A stretch of 51,672 nt of DNA from CAYUXF01 sp964448755 (GCA_964448755.1 CAYUXF010000004.1:1-51672), one strand, 5' to 3'; counted from the stretch's first letter, positions 7,967 to 16,737 are shown. The notes: a model not told the origin generated them from the letters alone. Program-made: numbers and translations.

Positions 7967-8542
7967 ATGACTTACCAAAATTACATGGATTACACTAATA
8001 AATCACCTGATTATTCAGATCATACTAACTGGAATGGTTCTGCCTGGGTAGCTAATTATCGTGATCATCAGAATTATACTATAGATGATGGTGTTGCCCC
8101 TGTCACCAATGATCGTCAATATGTTTATAATATTAATACCCCAGCTAATGCTTTTACACAGGAATCTTATATTAAAGATCAGATTAATAATCTTAAAACC
8201 TTAAGGGACGATACAATAGAGTTAGCCACCCGCAAAGTTACATCTACTGGTGGAACAAATACTCCGGATTCGGTAAATAGTTATAATAAGGACACCGATT
8301 TTGAAGAGGCAGATTATGCTATCCAGCAGCAGGTAGAAGAGACCATTGCCAATGTCAAGGCTCTTTGGCAGTCTATGAAGGGAAACAACGATAATAACTG
8401 GTCTGGCTGGCCGGCAGATGAGCAAGACGGGCAAAGAAGAAAAGCCAGTGACTATAATATTTTGCGTGATAAGTTGCAAGATTTGGCACAGACAAATAAG
8501 CCGACAGGTTATGCTGACCATAAAAATATTGGTACGCCATAA
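7967..8542 (+). CDS. Uncharacterised protein with four YxD[H/Y]xN motifs; candidate modification substrate
   Basis: I do not recognise a family. The 191-residue protein has no signal peptide and no Cys. It carries the motif Y-x-D-[HY]-x-N at residues 6-11 (YMDYTN), 16-21 (YSDHTN), 31-36 (YRDHQN) and near the C terminus at 182-187 (YADHKN). The centre (about 65-175) is predicted helical by eye and rich in D, N and Q; the segment ASDYNILRDKL recalls short motifs of some phage virion proteins. The start has a Shine-Dalgarno-like AGAGG. It sits between the U32-like gene and the zinc protein/SPASM radical SAM pair, so it could be the substrate of that enzyme. Coding status is well supported; the role is speculative. 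Confidence 0.6.
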   Translation: MTYQNYMDYTNKSPDYSDHTNWNGSAWVANYRDHQNYTIDDGVAPVTNDRQYVYNINTPANAFTQESYIKDQINNLKTLRDDTIELATRKVTSTGGTNTPDSVNSYNKDTDFEEADYAIQQQVEETIANVKALWQSMKGNNDNNWSGWPADEQDGQRRKASDYNILRDKLQDLAQTNKPTGYADHKNIGTP

Positions 8543-8550
8543 CTAATTAG

Positions 8551-8814
8551 ATGGCTATTATAAAAAAGTCTATCTCAAAAAAAAATTTACCAAAAAATGT
8601 TACATGCTCTTGCTGCGGTAAAACGCTTAACGAGATCGTTGTTTTAACTGAGGTTTTGTTGGATGTCTATAGCTGGTATGTTAATGATTCTAAAAAACAG
8701 TTGGAAAACATTAATGGCCTCTGGAAAAAGAATGGTGAGTATTTTTGTGAGCTCTGTTTTGCAAAATATGTAAAAACCATAGAAAAATTCTATAAAGATT
8801 GTCGCAAGGCTTAA
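8551..8814 (+). CDS. Small zinc-ribbon-like protein
   Basis: This 87-residue basic protein has CSCCGK (Cys19, 21, 22) and CELC (Cys66, 69) with a further Cys84, arranged like a zinc or Fe-S ribbon. It starts 8 nt after the stop of the YxD[H/Y]xN protein and ends 6 nt before the SPASM radical SAM gene, so the three are probably co-transcribed. Small metal-binding partners of this kind can act as recognition or scaffold factors for modification enzymes. No family is recognised. Confidence 0.6.
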   Translation: MAIIKKSISKKNLPKNVTCSCCGKTLNEIVVLTEVLLDVYSWYVNDSKKQLENINGLWKKNGEYFCELCFAKYVKTIEKFYKDCRKA

Positions 8815-8820
8815 TTTTTT

Positions 8821-10143
8821 ATGTTTGAAAATATTTATGAGGTTATTTTAAAAGTAACTCGCGATTGTAATTTAAATTGTCAGTATTGTTATTTAGGCGA
8901 CAAAAAACAGTATGCCGGCGAACGGATGAGTTTTACTGTTTTCAAAAAACTGATTGATCAAATTTATTTAGACAAACATATTCGTAATAAAAAAGAGAGA
9001 TTTAATGGTCAGCTACAGATAGTTTTTCACGGCGGCGAACCTACTTTGCTGGGGATATCTAGGCTGGAAAAATTTATTAAGTATGCCAAAGCCAAACTTC
9101 CCTATGTCCGGTTTGGTATGCAGACAAATATGTTAGTAATAGATCAGCAATGGGTAAACTTTTTTAAAAAATATAATATTTCACCGGGTATTAGTGTAGA
9201 TGGTAATTTAAAAAAGGAAAATGCTTTGCGTTTACCGGGATTTGATTTTACAGAAAAATTAAATTTGCTTAAAAAAAACAAGATCAGGTTCGGGACACTG
9301 ATGGTCTTAAGTAGTCAAAATATCAAAAATTTTTCTAAAAATTTAATGACATTTATTAAAAAATATAAGATCTCCTCAATTAAAGCCAATTTTGTCGAAA
9401 ATATGGCCAAACCAGAATTTTGTTATCCAGAAGTGACTGCCGACCAAATGTATCAACATGTTTTTTTGCCGACGATGGCCTTGTTTTTTGATCAAAATAA
9501 ATTATATGAATCAAATATTGAACATCTTATTGATAAATATATTAATAGTTTACTGTATAAAGAGTCTGCGGCTAAAACTTGTTCACATACTATTTGTCAT
9601 GCCAAATTTTGCGGCGGGGGTAATGCGATTGTTGAGGTTGAACCAACTGGTGAAATTCTTTTTTGTGGCCGCTGGAATAAAATTAATAAAGTTAATTTAA
9701 TGAATGATCTAACTTCTTTTTTTGATCCCTTTGGTATATCTTCTTATAAACGCGTTTTTGATCTGCAATTGCAAAAAGCGACAGCTGTAAGAGAATTAGG
9801 CTGTGATAGTTGTCCCGCTGCCGGTATTTGCAATTATGGCTGTTTGGCTTTTGCTTATGTTAAATATCAGGGGCAGATCAAAATTCGTTCAGAACTTATC
9901 TGTGATTACTATAAAAAAGTCATTAAATATTTTCAGGCACGTTATCATCAAATAATTTATATTTATAGCATGATCACTAAAAAAGAGATAATAGTGGCTA
10001 GAGGAAAAGTATTAATTGATTTCCCTATGGCTATGATTAATGGTGTTAGTAAGAAAAAGTTACCAGCCGGTTTGGCTTGGCAAAAAGTTAATAATAAAAA
10101 TTATTTAACAATTTCCAATAAATATTTAAAAGATTTTTTATAG
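8821..10143 (+). CDS. Radical SAM/SPASM protein of the anaerobic sulfatase-maturase/peptide-maturase type
   Basis: This 440-residue protein has the radical SAM cluster motif C16-x3-C20-x2-C23 (RDCNLNCQYCY), GGEP at 71-74, and the SPASM region with Cys254, 259, 264, 282, 328, 331, 337, 341 and 361 (CDSCPAAGICNYGC). That pattern matches enzymes with two auxiliary [4Fe-4S] clusters that modify proteins or RiPP precursors, such as anSME and related maturases. An extra ~65-residue C-terminal tail follows SPASM. It is the last gene of the plus-strand block, and its stop overlaps the convergent glycosyltransferase by 6 nt. The neighbouring YxD[H/Y]xN protein is the best local substrate candidate. 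Confidence 0.88.
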   Translation: MFENIYEVILKVTRDCNLNCQYCYLGDKKQYAGERMSFTVFKKLIDQIYLDKHIRNKKERFNGQLQIVFHGGEPTLLGISRLEKFIKYAKAKLPYVRFGMQTNMLVIDQQWVNFFKKYNISPGISVDGNLKKENALRLPGFDFTEKLNLLKKNKIRFGTLMVLSSQNIKNFSKNLMTFIKKYKISSIKANFVENMAKPEFCYPEVTADQMYQHVFLPTMALFFDQNKLYESNIEHLIDKYINSLLYKESAAKTCSHTICHAKFCGGGNAIVEVEPTGEILFCGRWNKINKVNLMNDLTSFFDPFGISSYKRVFDLQLQKATAVRELGCDSCPAAGICNYGCLAFAYVKYQGQIKIRSELICDYYKKVIKYFQARYHQIIYIYSMITKKEIIVARGKVLIDFPMAMINGVSKKKLPAGLAWQKVNNKNYLTISNKYLKDFL

Positions 10144-13100
10144 GGTTTTCTGTTGGCTGAATTTTGGCTGATAGACGATTCTCGATATTTTTAGTTTTTC
10201 CAAACAGGTACTATCTGGCAAACTGGTGTTTGTATAAAACTGGGTGTTGCCATTGATCAAGAGTGGCTCGTCATAGTTTCTTAAGTTGGCTGTAATATAT
10301 TTTTGCTGACAGTGTTGATAACAAAGATCTTTTTCTTTAAATAAACATTTTTTAGTTGTCGTTATATAGACATAAGGCAAGTAGAGACTATTACTTAAGT
10401 CTTCTGGCAATACAGCATCATATCCTTGCCAGACATTATCAAATTCTATGCCATTAATTTTATTGCTTAATAAATATTTCTGAAATATTTTTTCTGTTAA
10501 ATTAGCTGTGCGCAAATATTTTAATAATTCATTGTTATTTGTTTGGCGTGGTTCTCGTTTAACTTTTAATAAAAGGCGCCCCAGGCGCGGCGTTAACTGA
10601 TGCTTTTTTATTGAGGATAATAATCCCCAGTCATTAAAGACAATTTCACAATTTAAGGGCAGTAAAGGCAATAACTCAATTATTTTTTTTAATCCTTTTT
10701 CAGTTAGCGGCGGCGTTAATAAAATAAATCTTTTTTTATTTTTAAGACAATAATTTAAAAATGCTGCGGTTTTTTCTTTAGTGGGAATTAATTCTTCACA
10801 AAATTCTGAACCTAAGTAGATGTGAGTGTAGTTTAAGTGTTCCAGATCGGTTATTTTTTTTATGTTGTCAATGGCCAGCGCTAATTCTAACCGATGTTCT
10901 TTTAGATATTCTGGCAATTGGGCTAATAATTCTTTTTCTGTTTTTTCCCAGTTGTTAGATTTCTCTATTTGCTCAACAGCTGTTTTTATTGGTTCTTTAT
11001 TTTTTAGATAAGTGACCAGTTTTGGTATTTGTTGGTTGTAGTCATACTGTTTGGCTTTTTGCCTATTTATTTTTTGCATGGCCTGACGTGTTTTGTTATC
11101 AGATAATAAAATTAGTGCTGATAATAATTGTTGCGTGTCAGGAATATTGTTGTTGATATCTATTGTAAAGCCATTCTCGCCATCTATGACCAGTTCATTT
11201 ACTGCCTGCCAATTAGTGGTGATTATGGCGCAACCTGCGGCCATCCCCTCCACAATTGCCCGGCCAAAAGTTTCTCCTGTATCTGTGGAAAGAAAAACCA
11301 GCACATTAGATTCATTGAGGATTTGATTTCGCTTAATTTTTTCTTGTGTAAGATCTCCATGAAAAACAATATTTTCTTTCAGGTTAAATCGCTCAATAGT
11401 TTGGTGTAATAACGCTAAGTATTGTTTTTCTTCTTTATTTAAATTTTCCAGCGGACAGATAATATTCAATTTAAAAGATATTGCATTTTTACTGGCGCCT
11501 AGTAGACTGAGAAGAACGTGCAGATTTTTTACAGGGGTTAACCGTCCGCAATAAACCAGGCTCAGTTCATTGCTTTGGTCATAATTTTTCGGAAATTCTC
11601 TATAGTTTATTGGTCCGGCCATTTTTAGGAGATCAAAGTTTAGCGAAATTTGCTGAAAACTGCTGTGGAGATATTTGCTGAATGTCAAAAATGTATCAAT
11701 GTTTTTTGCTTCTCTGGCTAAGCGAAAATATCTTGCGCGCCACGGCTCAAAAATATAGGGCCAGACAATAAAGCCAATGGGCAATTTATTATCGTTGCGG
11801 TAAGTAAATAACGGATAAGCATCAATTGTAATATTGAGAAAGATAAAACTGATCTGGTTGGTTGTTAAAAAATTAAAAAAATCTATCAGTGATCTTTGTA
11901 AATGTTCTTCTTTGATCAAGATAACCTCAAAATAATTGCTAAGATATTTTAAGTTATCTTGATCGGTAACTTGATGACTAATATTGGCATATTGCTCTAT
12001 TTTTATTGCCGCTAGTTTGATCTTATTGTTGTTTTTTTCTTCAATTATTAGCTGTTCTTTAAGTTCAAAGTTAGCTACGGGTTTGTTTAAACATATTTCT
12101 GGCGGTAGCTCCAAAAAGAGCGGATGCTCTTGCCAGATAGTTTTTAAAACATAATAATTTTTTTCTAGATTTTTTATAGCAAGCGGTTTGTTTTTTTTGT
12201 AGAGCAGACAATCATTAGCTAGTAATATTTTATAGCCGTTATGCCGTGCTCTAAAACAGAAGTCAAAATAGGTATAAAGATCACTTTCTATAAAATTCTT
12301 GTTGAGCCCGCCAGCTTTTTGCAATAATGTCTTTTTTATTAGTAAACAGCTATCCCAAAGCCAATTTTTTTCTGTATAAGTTTCTGGTAGTTCTTCTGTC
12401 TGGCCTTTTTTCTTGTTTTTTATGTCAGTAAAATTATCGGTATAATTAGGCCCAACAATACCTATCTCTTTACAGAAAATAAACCCATTTTTTAATTTAT
12501 TTAACCAGTTATCGCTAATAATAATATTATCAGAAATTAAACAAACGTAGCGGCTTTGGCGATTATTTAACCCATCATTAATAAACGCTATTTCGCTGGT
12601 TGTTTGTGGGGCGATGATAATTTTTATATTTTTATATTTTTTTTGTAGTTGGTCATAATAGCTTTTTTTAGCTGAAGTAATGTTTTTATTTAAAATAATC
12701 AAATTAAAAGGGTGGCGCGTTCTTAAATAAAGAGCTGCCAGCGCTCGTTTAGTTAAAGAAAAATCATTGGATGTTAATAATATTATATCGATTGTTTCAC
12801 AGAAGATAGAATATTTTTCTAATAATTCACAGAACTGATATTTTTTTGTAAAACTAAGCTTGCTCTTGGCTACTCTTTCTTCAATATCAGGTGCGGTGAT
12901 CTGTTCTTCTAATGTAATATTGGCATAAAGAAAAAATTCTTGCCAGGAAAAGCTATTATTGCCAAATATTTCTGCTATTTCAGAGGTTTTAATTTTTTTT
13001 ACAGGTAGTAAGTTCAGATCGCTAATTGAAGGGACTGTGAAAGAGTGAATAGTGTAAATATTGTAATATTTTAGATGAAAATAAAAAGTTATCCCTTTAT

Positions 13101-14937
13101 CATCATGATTAATAGTGGAGAAGCTTAAGAATTGTAAGTTTTTTAATTTTCTGTTTTTTAGCATTAATTCAATCGAATAAAAAAGTGAATTTAAGCCGAG
13201 TTGTCCGGTCATTTTTTTTGTAAGCCCCTCATCATGTTGTCTTTTAAAATATAAAACCTTGGGGATAATATAAATTGGGGCCAGGGTTTCTAACCTAATA
13301 AATATATCGGCGTCTTCGCAGGCATTTAAAACTTCCGGGTTCCAGTGCCAACCGCCGATCTTTTTGAGATGTTTGGCATTGATCAAATAAGGTTGATAAA
13401 TATTGTAGATATCGATAGTAAATCCTTGATATTTTTGCCGTTGTTCAGGGATGATTTCCAGTGACATTATCTCTGATGTTATTCTGAGTCCGGCACGGAT
13501 GAGAGAAAAATCTTTATGTTTCGAAATTTCTTTTTTTAATTCTGCCAGTAGGGTAGGTGCTACATGGTCATCTGAATCAAGCGGAATTATATAGGGGCTG
13601 TTGGAGTTACTAAAGAGTATCTGTCGTGTAGGGCCTACACCTAAATTTCTGGTATTTTGAAAAAATTTTATTTTTTTATGTTTTTTATATTTTTCAACCA
13701 ATTCAGCTGCTTTTTTTTGGTCTGGTGGATTATCAAAACAAATGAGTAATTCCCAGTTTTTGTTAGTTTGCTGTATTACGGAAGTTACTGTTTCTTCAAT
13801 ATGTCGCAAGTCATAGGCCGGGCATTGAAAAGAGAAAAGAGGCCCTTTCTTCGCTCTATTGTTGATTGTTTTTTTTATGGGATTGATCTGAGTGTTTTTT
13901 AATATTTGAACACAAATTTCTGGCAGATCAAAGTCATAAAAATTATTATTATTAAAATTTATTAAATACTTTCCTGTTTTTAGATCTGAAGGTATTTTTG
14001 GATTTTTTATAGGGAGATCTTTATCTGTGATTGTTGTTTGATAATTATTCAAAATACTGATCTCTAATTTTTTGGAGTTATAAATTATTAAGTTAAAGTT
14101 TTTGTAGATTTGTTCATCAAGATAATTTTTAATTTTTAAAATATCTTTTTCCTGGGTTATTTTGAAAAAAAGAGATAGCAGTGGTTGCTCTAATTGCCAA
14201 AACTGCCCGGTAAAGGATTTTTTATTTATGGGGAATTTTAGATATTTTGGTAGGTAACTAAAGAGAGGTGTATTTTGCCAGCGGTAATAAAAAGCAGTGT
14301 AGTTTTCTTTAATCAATTTAGCAGCTTTTTCTGCGCCAAACGTGCCGCAATTGGCATGATGAATTTTACTATTGTGAGCGACTAATATTTTATAGCCGGC
14401 TTCAATTACTTTAAAACAGAGGTCAATATCCTCAAAATAACCTGGTCCAAAAATATTATCAAATAAGATATTTTCTTTGATCAATTGGCGATCGATCATA
14501 AAACAAGTGCCATAGACATAAGGGGCTTCAGTGTAAGTTGTTTTGCTGGAGATGGGGTTTTGGTAGGGATTATTGCAATTTATTAAAGGGGCTACAATGC
14601 CAACATTATTTGCCTTTTCAAACCCTTTAGCTAAGTTTTCCAGCCAGCCTTTATTAACTGTAGTATCATTGTTAAGTATTACCAGATATTTTGCTGTGCA
14701 ATGGGGAAGAGCCAGATTAATACTTTTTATAAACCCTAGGTTTTCATTGTTTTTAATTATTTTAATTTTCTTATGTTTTTTTAGTGAGTTATAATAATCT
14801 ATTGCCAATGGATCGGTGGAGTTATCATCAATAATGATTATTGAAAAAATATCTGACGTGGAGCAAAAAATAGAAGCAAGACATTTTTTTGTTAATGTAT
14901 GATTGTTGTATACAGGGATTAGTATTTCAACTTTAAT
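10138..14937 (-). CDS. Polymodular glycosyltransferase (three GT2-like, one GT4, C-terminal U32-like domain)
   Basis: About 1599 residues. Domains in order: GT2-A (~1-290: EILIPVYNNH, LNNDTTV, FEDIDLCF), GT2-B (~368-610: LDSDDHV, ACEDADIF), a degenerate GT2-C (~713-950: IDIILLTSND, LISDNII), GT4 (~990-1310: LVYCGRLTPVKN, TGETFGRAIVEGMAAG) and a U32-like tail (~1345-1599: VFNDWGLL, RLGRLLLKV, CLFKEKDLCYQHC). It probably assembles a surface glycan or glycosylates proteins. The frame extends upstream of the first TTG (14808) through an essential GT2 segment (IIIIDDNSTD) to a stop at 14956-14958 with no ATG, GTG or TTG. The best start is ATT at 14935-14937, with TAGGA 9 nt upstream. It lies 27 nt downstream of the TPR gene. 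Confidence 0.82.
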   Translation of the reverse strand: MKVEILIPVYNNHTLTKKCLASIFCSTSDIFSIIIIDDNSTDPLAIDYYNSLKKHKKIKIIKNNENLGFIKSINLALPHCTAKYLVILNNDTTVNKGWLENLAKGFEKANNVGIVAPLINCNNPYQNPISSKTTYTEAPYVYGTCFMIDRQLIKENILFDNIFGPGYFEDIDLCFKVIEAGYKILVAHNSKIHHANCGTFGAEKAAKLIKENYTAFYYRWQNTPLFSYLPKYLKFPINKKSFTGQFWQLEQPLLSLFFKITQEKDILKIKNYLDEQIYKNFNLIIYNSKKLEISILNNYQTTITDKDLPIKNPKIPSDLKTGKYLINFNNNNFYDFDLPEICVQILKNTQINPIKKTINNRAKKGPLFSFQCPAYDLRHIEETVTSVIQQTNKNWELLICFDNPPDQKKAAELVEKYKKHKKIKFFQNTRNLGVGPTRQILFSNSNSPYIIPLDSDDHVAPTLLAELKKEISKHKDFSLIRAGLRITSEIMSLEIIPEQRQKYQGFTIDIYNIYQPYLINAKHLKKIGGWHWNPEVLNACEDADIFIRLETLAPIYIIPKVLYFKRQHDEGLTKKMTGQLGLNSLFYSIELMLKNRKLKNLQFLSFSTINHDDKGITFYFHLKYYNIYTIHSFTVPSISDLNLLPVKKIKTSEIAEIFGNNSFSWQEFFLYANITLEEQITAPDIEERVAKSKLSFTKKYQFCELLEKYSIFCETIDIILLTSNDFSLTKRALAALYLRTRHPFNLIILNKNITSAKKSYYDQLQKKYKNIKIIIAPQTTSEIAFINDGLNNRQSRYVCLISDNIIISDNWLNKLKNGFIFCKEIGIVGPNYTDNFTDIKNKKKGQTEELPETYTEKNWLWDSCLLIKKTLLQKAGGLNKNFIESDLYTYFDFCFRARHNGYKILLANDCLLYKKNKPLAIKNLEKNYYVLKTIWQEHPLFLELPPEICLNKPVANFELKEQLIIEEKNNNKIKLAAIKIEQYANISHQVTDQDNLKYLSNYFEVILIKEEHLQRSLIDFFNFLTTNQISFIFLNITIDAYPLFTYRNDNKLPIGFIVWPYIFEPWRARYFRLAREAKNIDTFLTFSKYLHSSFQQISLNFDLLKMAGPINYREFPKNYDQSNELSLVYCGRLTPVKNLHVLLSLLGASKNAISFKLNIICPLENLNKEEKQYLALLHQTIERFNLKENIVFHGDLTQEKIKRNQILNESNVLVFLSTDTGETFGRAIVEGMAAGCAIITTNWQAVNELVIDGENGFTIDINNNIPDTQQLLSALILLSDNKTRQAMQKINRQKAKQYDYNQQIPKLVTYLKNKEPIKTAVEQIEKSNNWEKTEKELLAQLPEYLKEHRLELALAIDNIKKITDLEHLNYTHIYLGSEFCEELIPTKEKTAAFLNYCLKNKKRFILLTPPLTEKGLKKIIELLPLLPLNCEIVFNDWGLLSSIKKHQLTPRLGRLLLKVKREPRQTNNNELLKYLRTANLTEKIFQKYLLSNKINGIEFDNVWQGYDAVLPEDLSNSLYLPYVYITTTKKCLFKEKDLCYQHCQQKYITANLRNYDEPLLINGNTQFYTNTSLPDSTCLEKLKISRIVYQPKFSQQKTL

Positions 14938-14964
14938 TGTTTTAAATCCTAGCTTTTAGTGTTT

Positions 14965-15702
14965 TTAGTTATTTTGTTGTAGGTCCTCTTTAAGTTTTTT
15001 TAATAAACCTAATTCAATTTCTTCATCTATTGCAACAGCTGGATTGTACTTAAGTGCAATCCCTGAATCAATGATTTGAAGTGCCTCGGTATTACGTTTT
15101 TTATTTAATAAATATTCACCATAGAAACGATATACTTGACGATTTTCATGGCCAAGCTCTAATGCTTTTTTAAAATCTTTTTCCGCTTGGATATCATCGC
15201 CTATACTTACTGGTGGTGTAGGTGCTTTTGAATAAACAACTGCTCGGAGTAGATAAGCCGTTCCTGGTCGGTCATGTTCTTTCCCAAATTCTGGGTTTAG
15301 TTCTATTGCTTTGTTTAGTGCTTCAATGGTCTCCTTGAGATAAATAAGTTTTTCTTGATTATTAGAATACCTTGCCAGTTTACTGGTATTAATTCCGTAT
15401 ACAAAATAGCCTATAGCGTTATTGTTGTTTAATTTTATCGCGTTAGCTGCTGCATCTCTGCCTAGTTGAAATATTTCTCTTTTTTTTATATTTTCAGTAA
15501 CAAAAAGATCTCCATAAAAGTAAGCCGAGTGGGCAAAATGCGCATAATTTTCAAAAGTTTGGTTATTATCAATAGCGTCTTTAAAATGGTGGTAAGCATT
15601 TATTAATTTGGTGTTGGCTTGTTTTTGAGCCAATACTTCATTACTGTTACTGGCAAATAAAATAGAAACAATTAACAATAACAACAATATTTTTTTAAGC
15701 AT
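14965..15702 (-). CDS. Exported TPR-repeat protein
   Basis: This 245-residue protein has an N-terminal signal peptide (a basic MLKK then a leucine-rich stretch to about residue 25, ending SNEVLAQ). It then carries TPR-like helical repeats, for example the units ending ALNKAIELNPEFG, DFKKALELGHENR and ALQIIDSGIALKYNP. It is probably a periplasmic scaffold. A strong Shine-Dalgarno (AAGGA) precedes the ATG. It is followed closely by the large glycosyltransferase on the same strand, so the two may form a transcription unit. Confidence 0.8.
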   Translation of the reverse strand: MLKKILLLLLIVSILFASNSNEVLAQKQANTKLINAYHHFKDAIDNNQTFENYAHFAHSAYFYGDLFVTENIKKREIFQLGRDAAANAIKLNNNNAIGYFVYGINTSKLARYSNNQEKLIYLKETIEALNKAIELNPEFGKEHDRPGTAYLLRAVVYSKAPTPPVSIGDDIQAEKDFKKALELGHENRQVYRFYGEYLLNKKRNTEALQIIDSGIALKYNPAVAIDEEIELGLLKKLKEDLQQNN

Positions 15703-15733
15703 AAATTTCCTTTTCTATAGTTTTATTCATAAT

Positions 15734-15739
15734 ATTATA
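15734..15739 (-). promoter_or_regulatory. Candidate -10 box (TATAAT) for the TPR/glycosyltransferase unit
   Basis: On the minus strand a TATAAT lies about 31 nt upstream of the TPR gene ATG, in the divergent region between the TPR gene and the U32 gene. No convincing -35 box is seen at the standard distance. Confidence 0.35.
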
Positions 15740-15808
15740 CTGTAAATAGTAGATCAATAAAACTTAATAAAATTGATTTTTTGCTATTCATTAAGTATGC
15801 TCTTGAGA

Positions 15809-16711
15809 ATGAAAATAGAGGTCCCAGTTAGAGGTTATAGAGAGGCTGTAGAGTTGCTGGCGGCTGGTGCCGATATTCTCTATGGTGCTCTGGCCCCACA
15901 ATTCTATAGCAATGCCGCTGGTGCTGTTAGCCGTAGAGCCTGGCAAGAGTGTAATATTTTTTCTTTACAAGATCTAAAGGCAATTTGTCAGTTAGTTAAA
16001 GAAAAAAATAAAAAGTTTTATTTGGCCTTAAATGAACATTTTTATAATGAAGAACAATTGCAGGGGATTAGCGCGTTTTTAAAAATTAATAAATTTATTA
16101 AAAATATTATTATTGCAGATCTAGGCTTGGTCCTTTTTTTAAGAAAAAACTTTCCTAAACTAAATATTATTGCCAGTGTTGGGACACATGTGTTTAATTC
16201 TGCGGCGGTTAGTTTTTATGAAAATTTAGGAGTTAAAGAAATAGTTTTGCCAAGAGAGATAACGGCTGAAGAGGTAGTTTTATTAAAAAACAGTGCAGCG
16301 CAAATTAGTTTTTCGTATATTATAAAAAACGATGATTGTCCTAATATTGATGGTCTTTGTGCGTATTCTCATGGCATTTATGATGGTAGTGGTCCATGTA
16401 CAGATCTTTATAATATTGTTTGTAAAGATAGAATTTCCGAAGACGTCGTTGAAATAAATGATTATAATTTTAGATCACGTCAAAATTGCAAGGTTTGTCA
16501 ATTAAAGAGTTTTGCGCAAGCGGGGTTGGATATTGTTAAAATTGCTGGCAGAGGTAGTTCTTTAAAGAAGCTAGTTCAAGATATTGATTTTTTGAAACAG
16601 GCGATTGGTTTTTTGAAATATCCAGAGCAGCAATTTTTGTTTAGTCTAAAAAATGCATATAGAAAAAGTTATAATTGTGAATGTTTGGTGAATTGTCAGG
16701 ATGGTTCTTAA
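15809..16711 (+). CDS. U32-family Fe-S protein (peptidase U32/UbiU-like)
   Basis: About 300 residues. Family signatures include the opening MKIEVPVRGYREAVELLAAGAD, the strand IIIADLGLVLFL, ASVGTHVFNSAAV, and LGVKEIVLPREITAEEV. Cysteines at about 177, 184, 197, 205, 227 and 230 resemble the cluster ligands of UbiU/UbiV-type U32 proteins, and KIAGRGSS is the typical late motif. The start is placed at MKIEVP, where family similarity begins; an in-frame ATG at 15797 is the alternative, and neither has a clear Shine-Dalgarno. It is followed by a PP-loop ATPase and a radical SAM gene. It is probably a small-molecule, tRNA or peptide modification enzyme rather than a peptidase. Confidence 0.82.
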   Translation: MKIEVPVRGYREAVELLAAGADILYGALAPQFYSNAAGAVSRRAWQECNIFSLQDLKAICQLVKEKNKKFYLALNEHFYNEEQLQGISAFLKINKFIKNIIIADLGLVLFLRKNFPKLNIIASVGTHVFNSAAVSFYENLGVKEIVLPREITAEEVVLLKNSAAQISFSYIIKNDDCPNIDGLCAYSHGIYDGSGPCTDLYNIVCKDRISEDVVEINDYNFRSRQNCKVCQLKSFAQAGLDIVKIAGRGSSLKKLVQDIDFLKQAIGFLKYPEQQFLFSLKNAYRKSYNCECLVNCQDGS

Positions 16712-16737
16712 TAAAAATAAACTAGAAAAGAGGATCA

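Noticed and set aside
11093..11409. Plus-strand open frames inside the glycosyltransferase gene
   Set aside because: They are antisense shadows of a clear GT4 domain, with no ribosome-binding site and low-complexity products.
10138..14808. Start of the giant glycosyltransferase at TTG 14808
   Set aside because: It would remove the conserved N-terminal GT2 segments (IPVYN, IIIDDNSTD), which are encoded in frame directly upstream. The gene was extended to ATT 14937.
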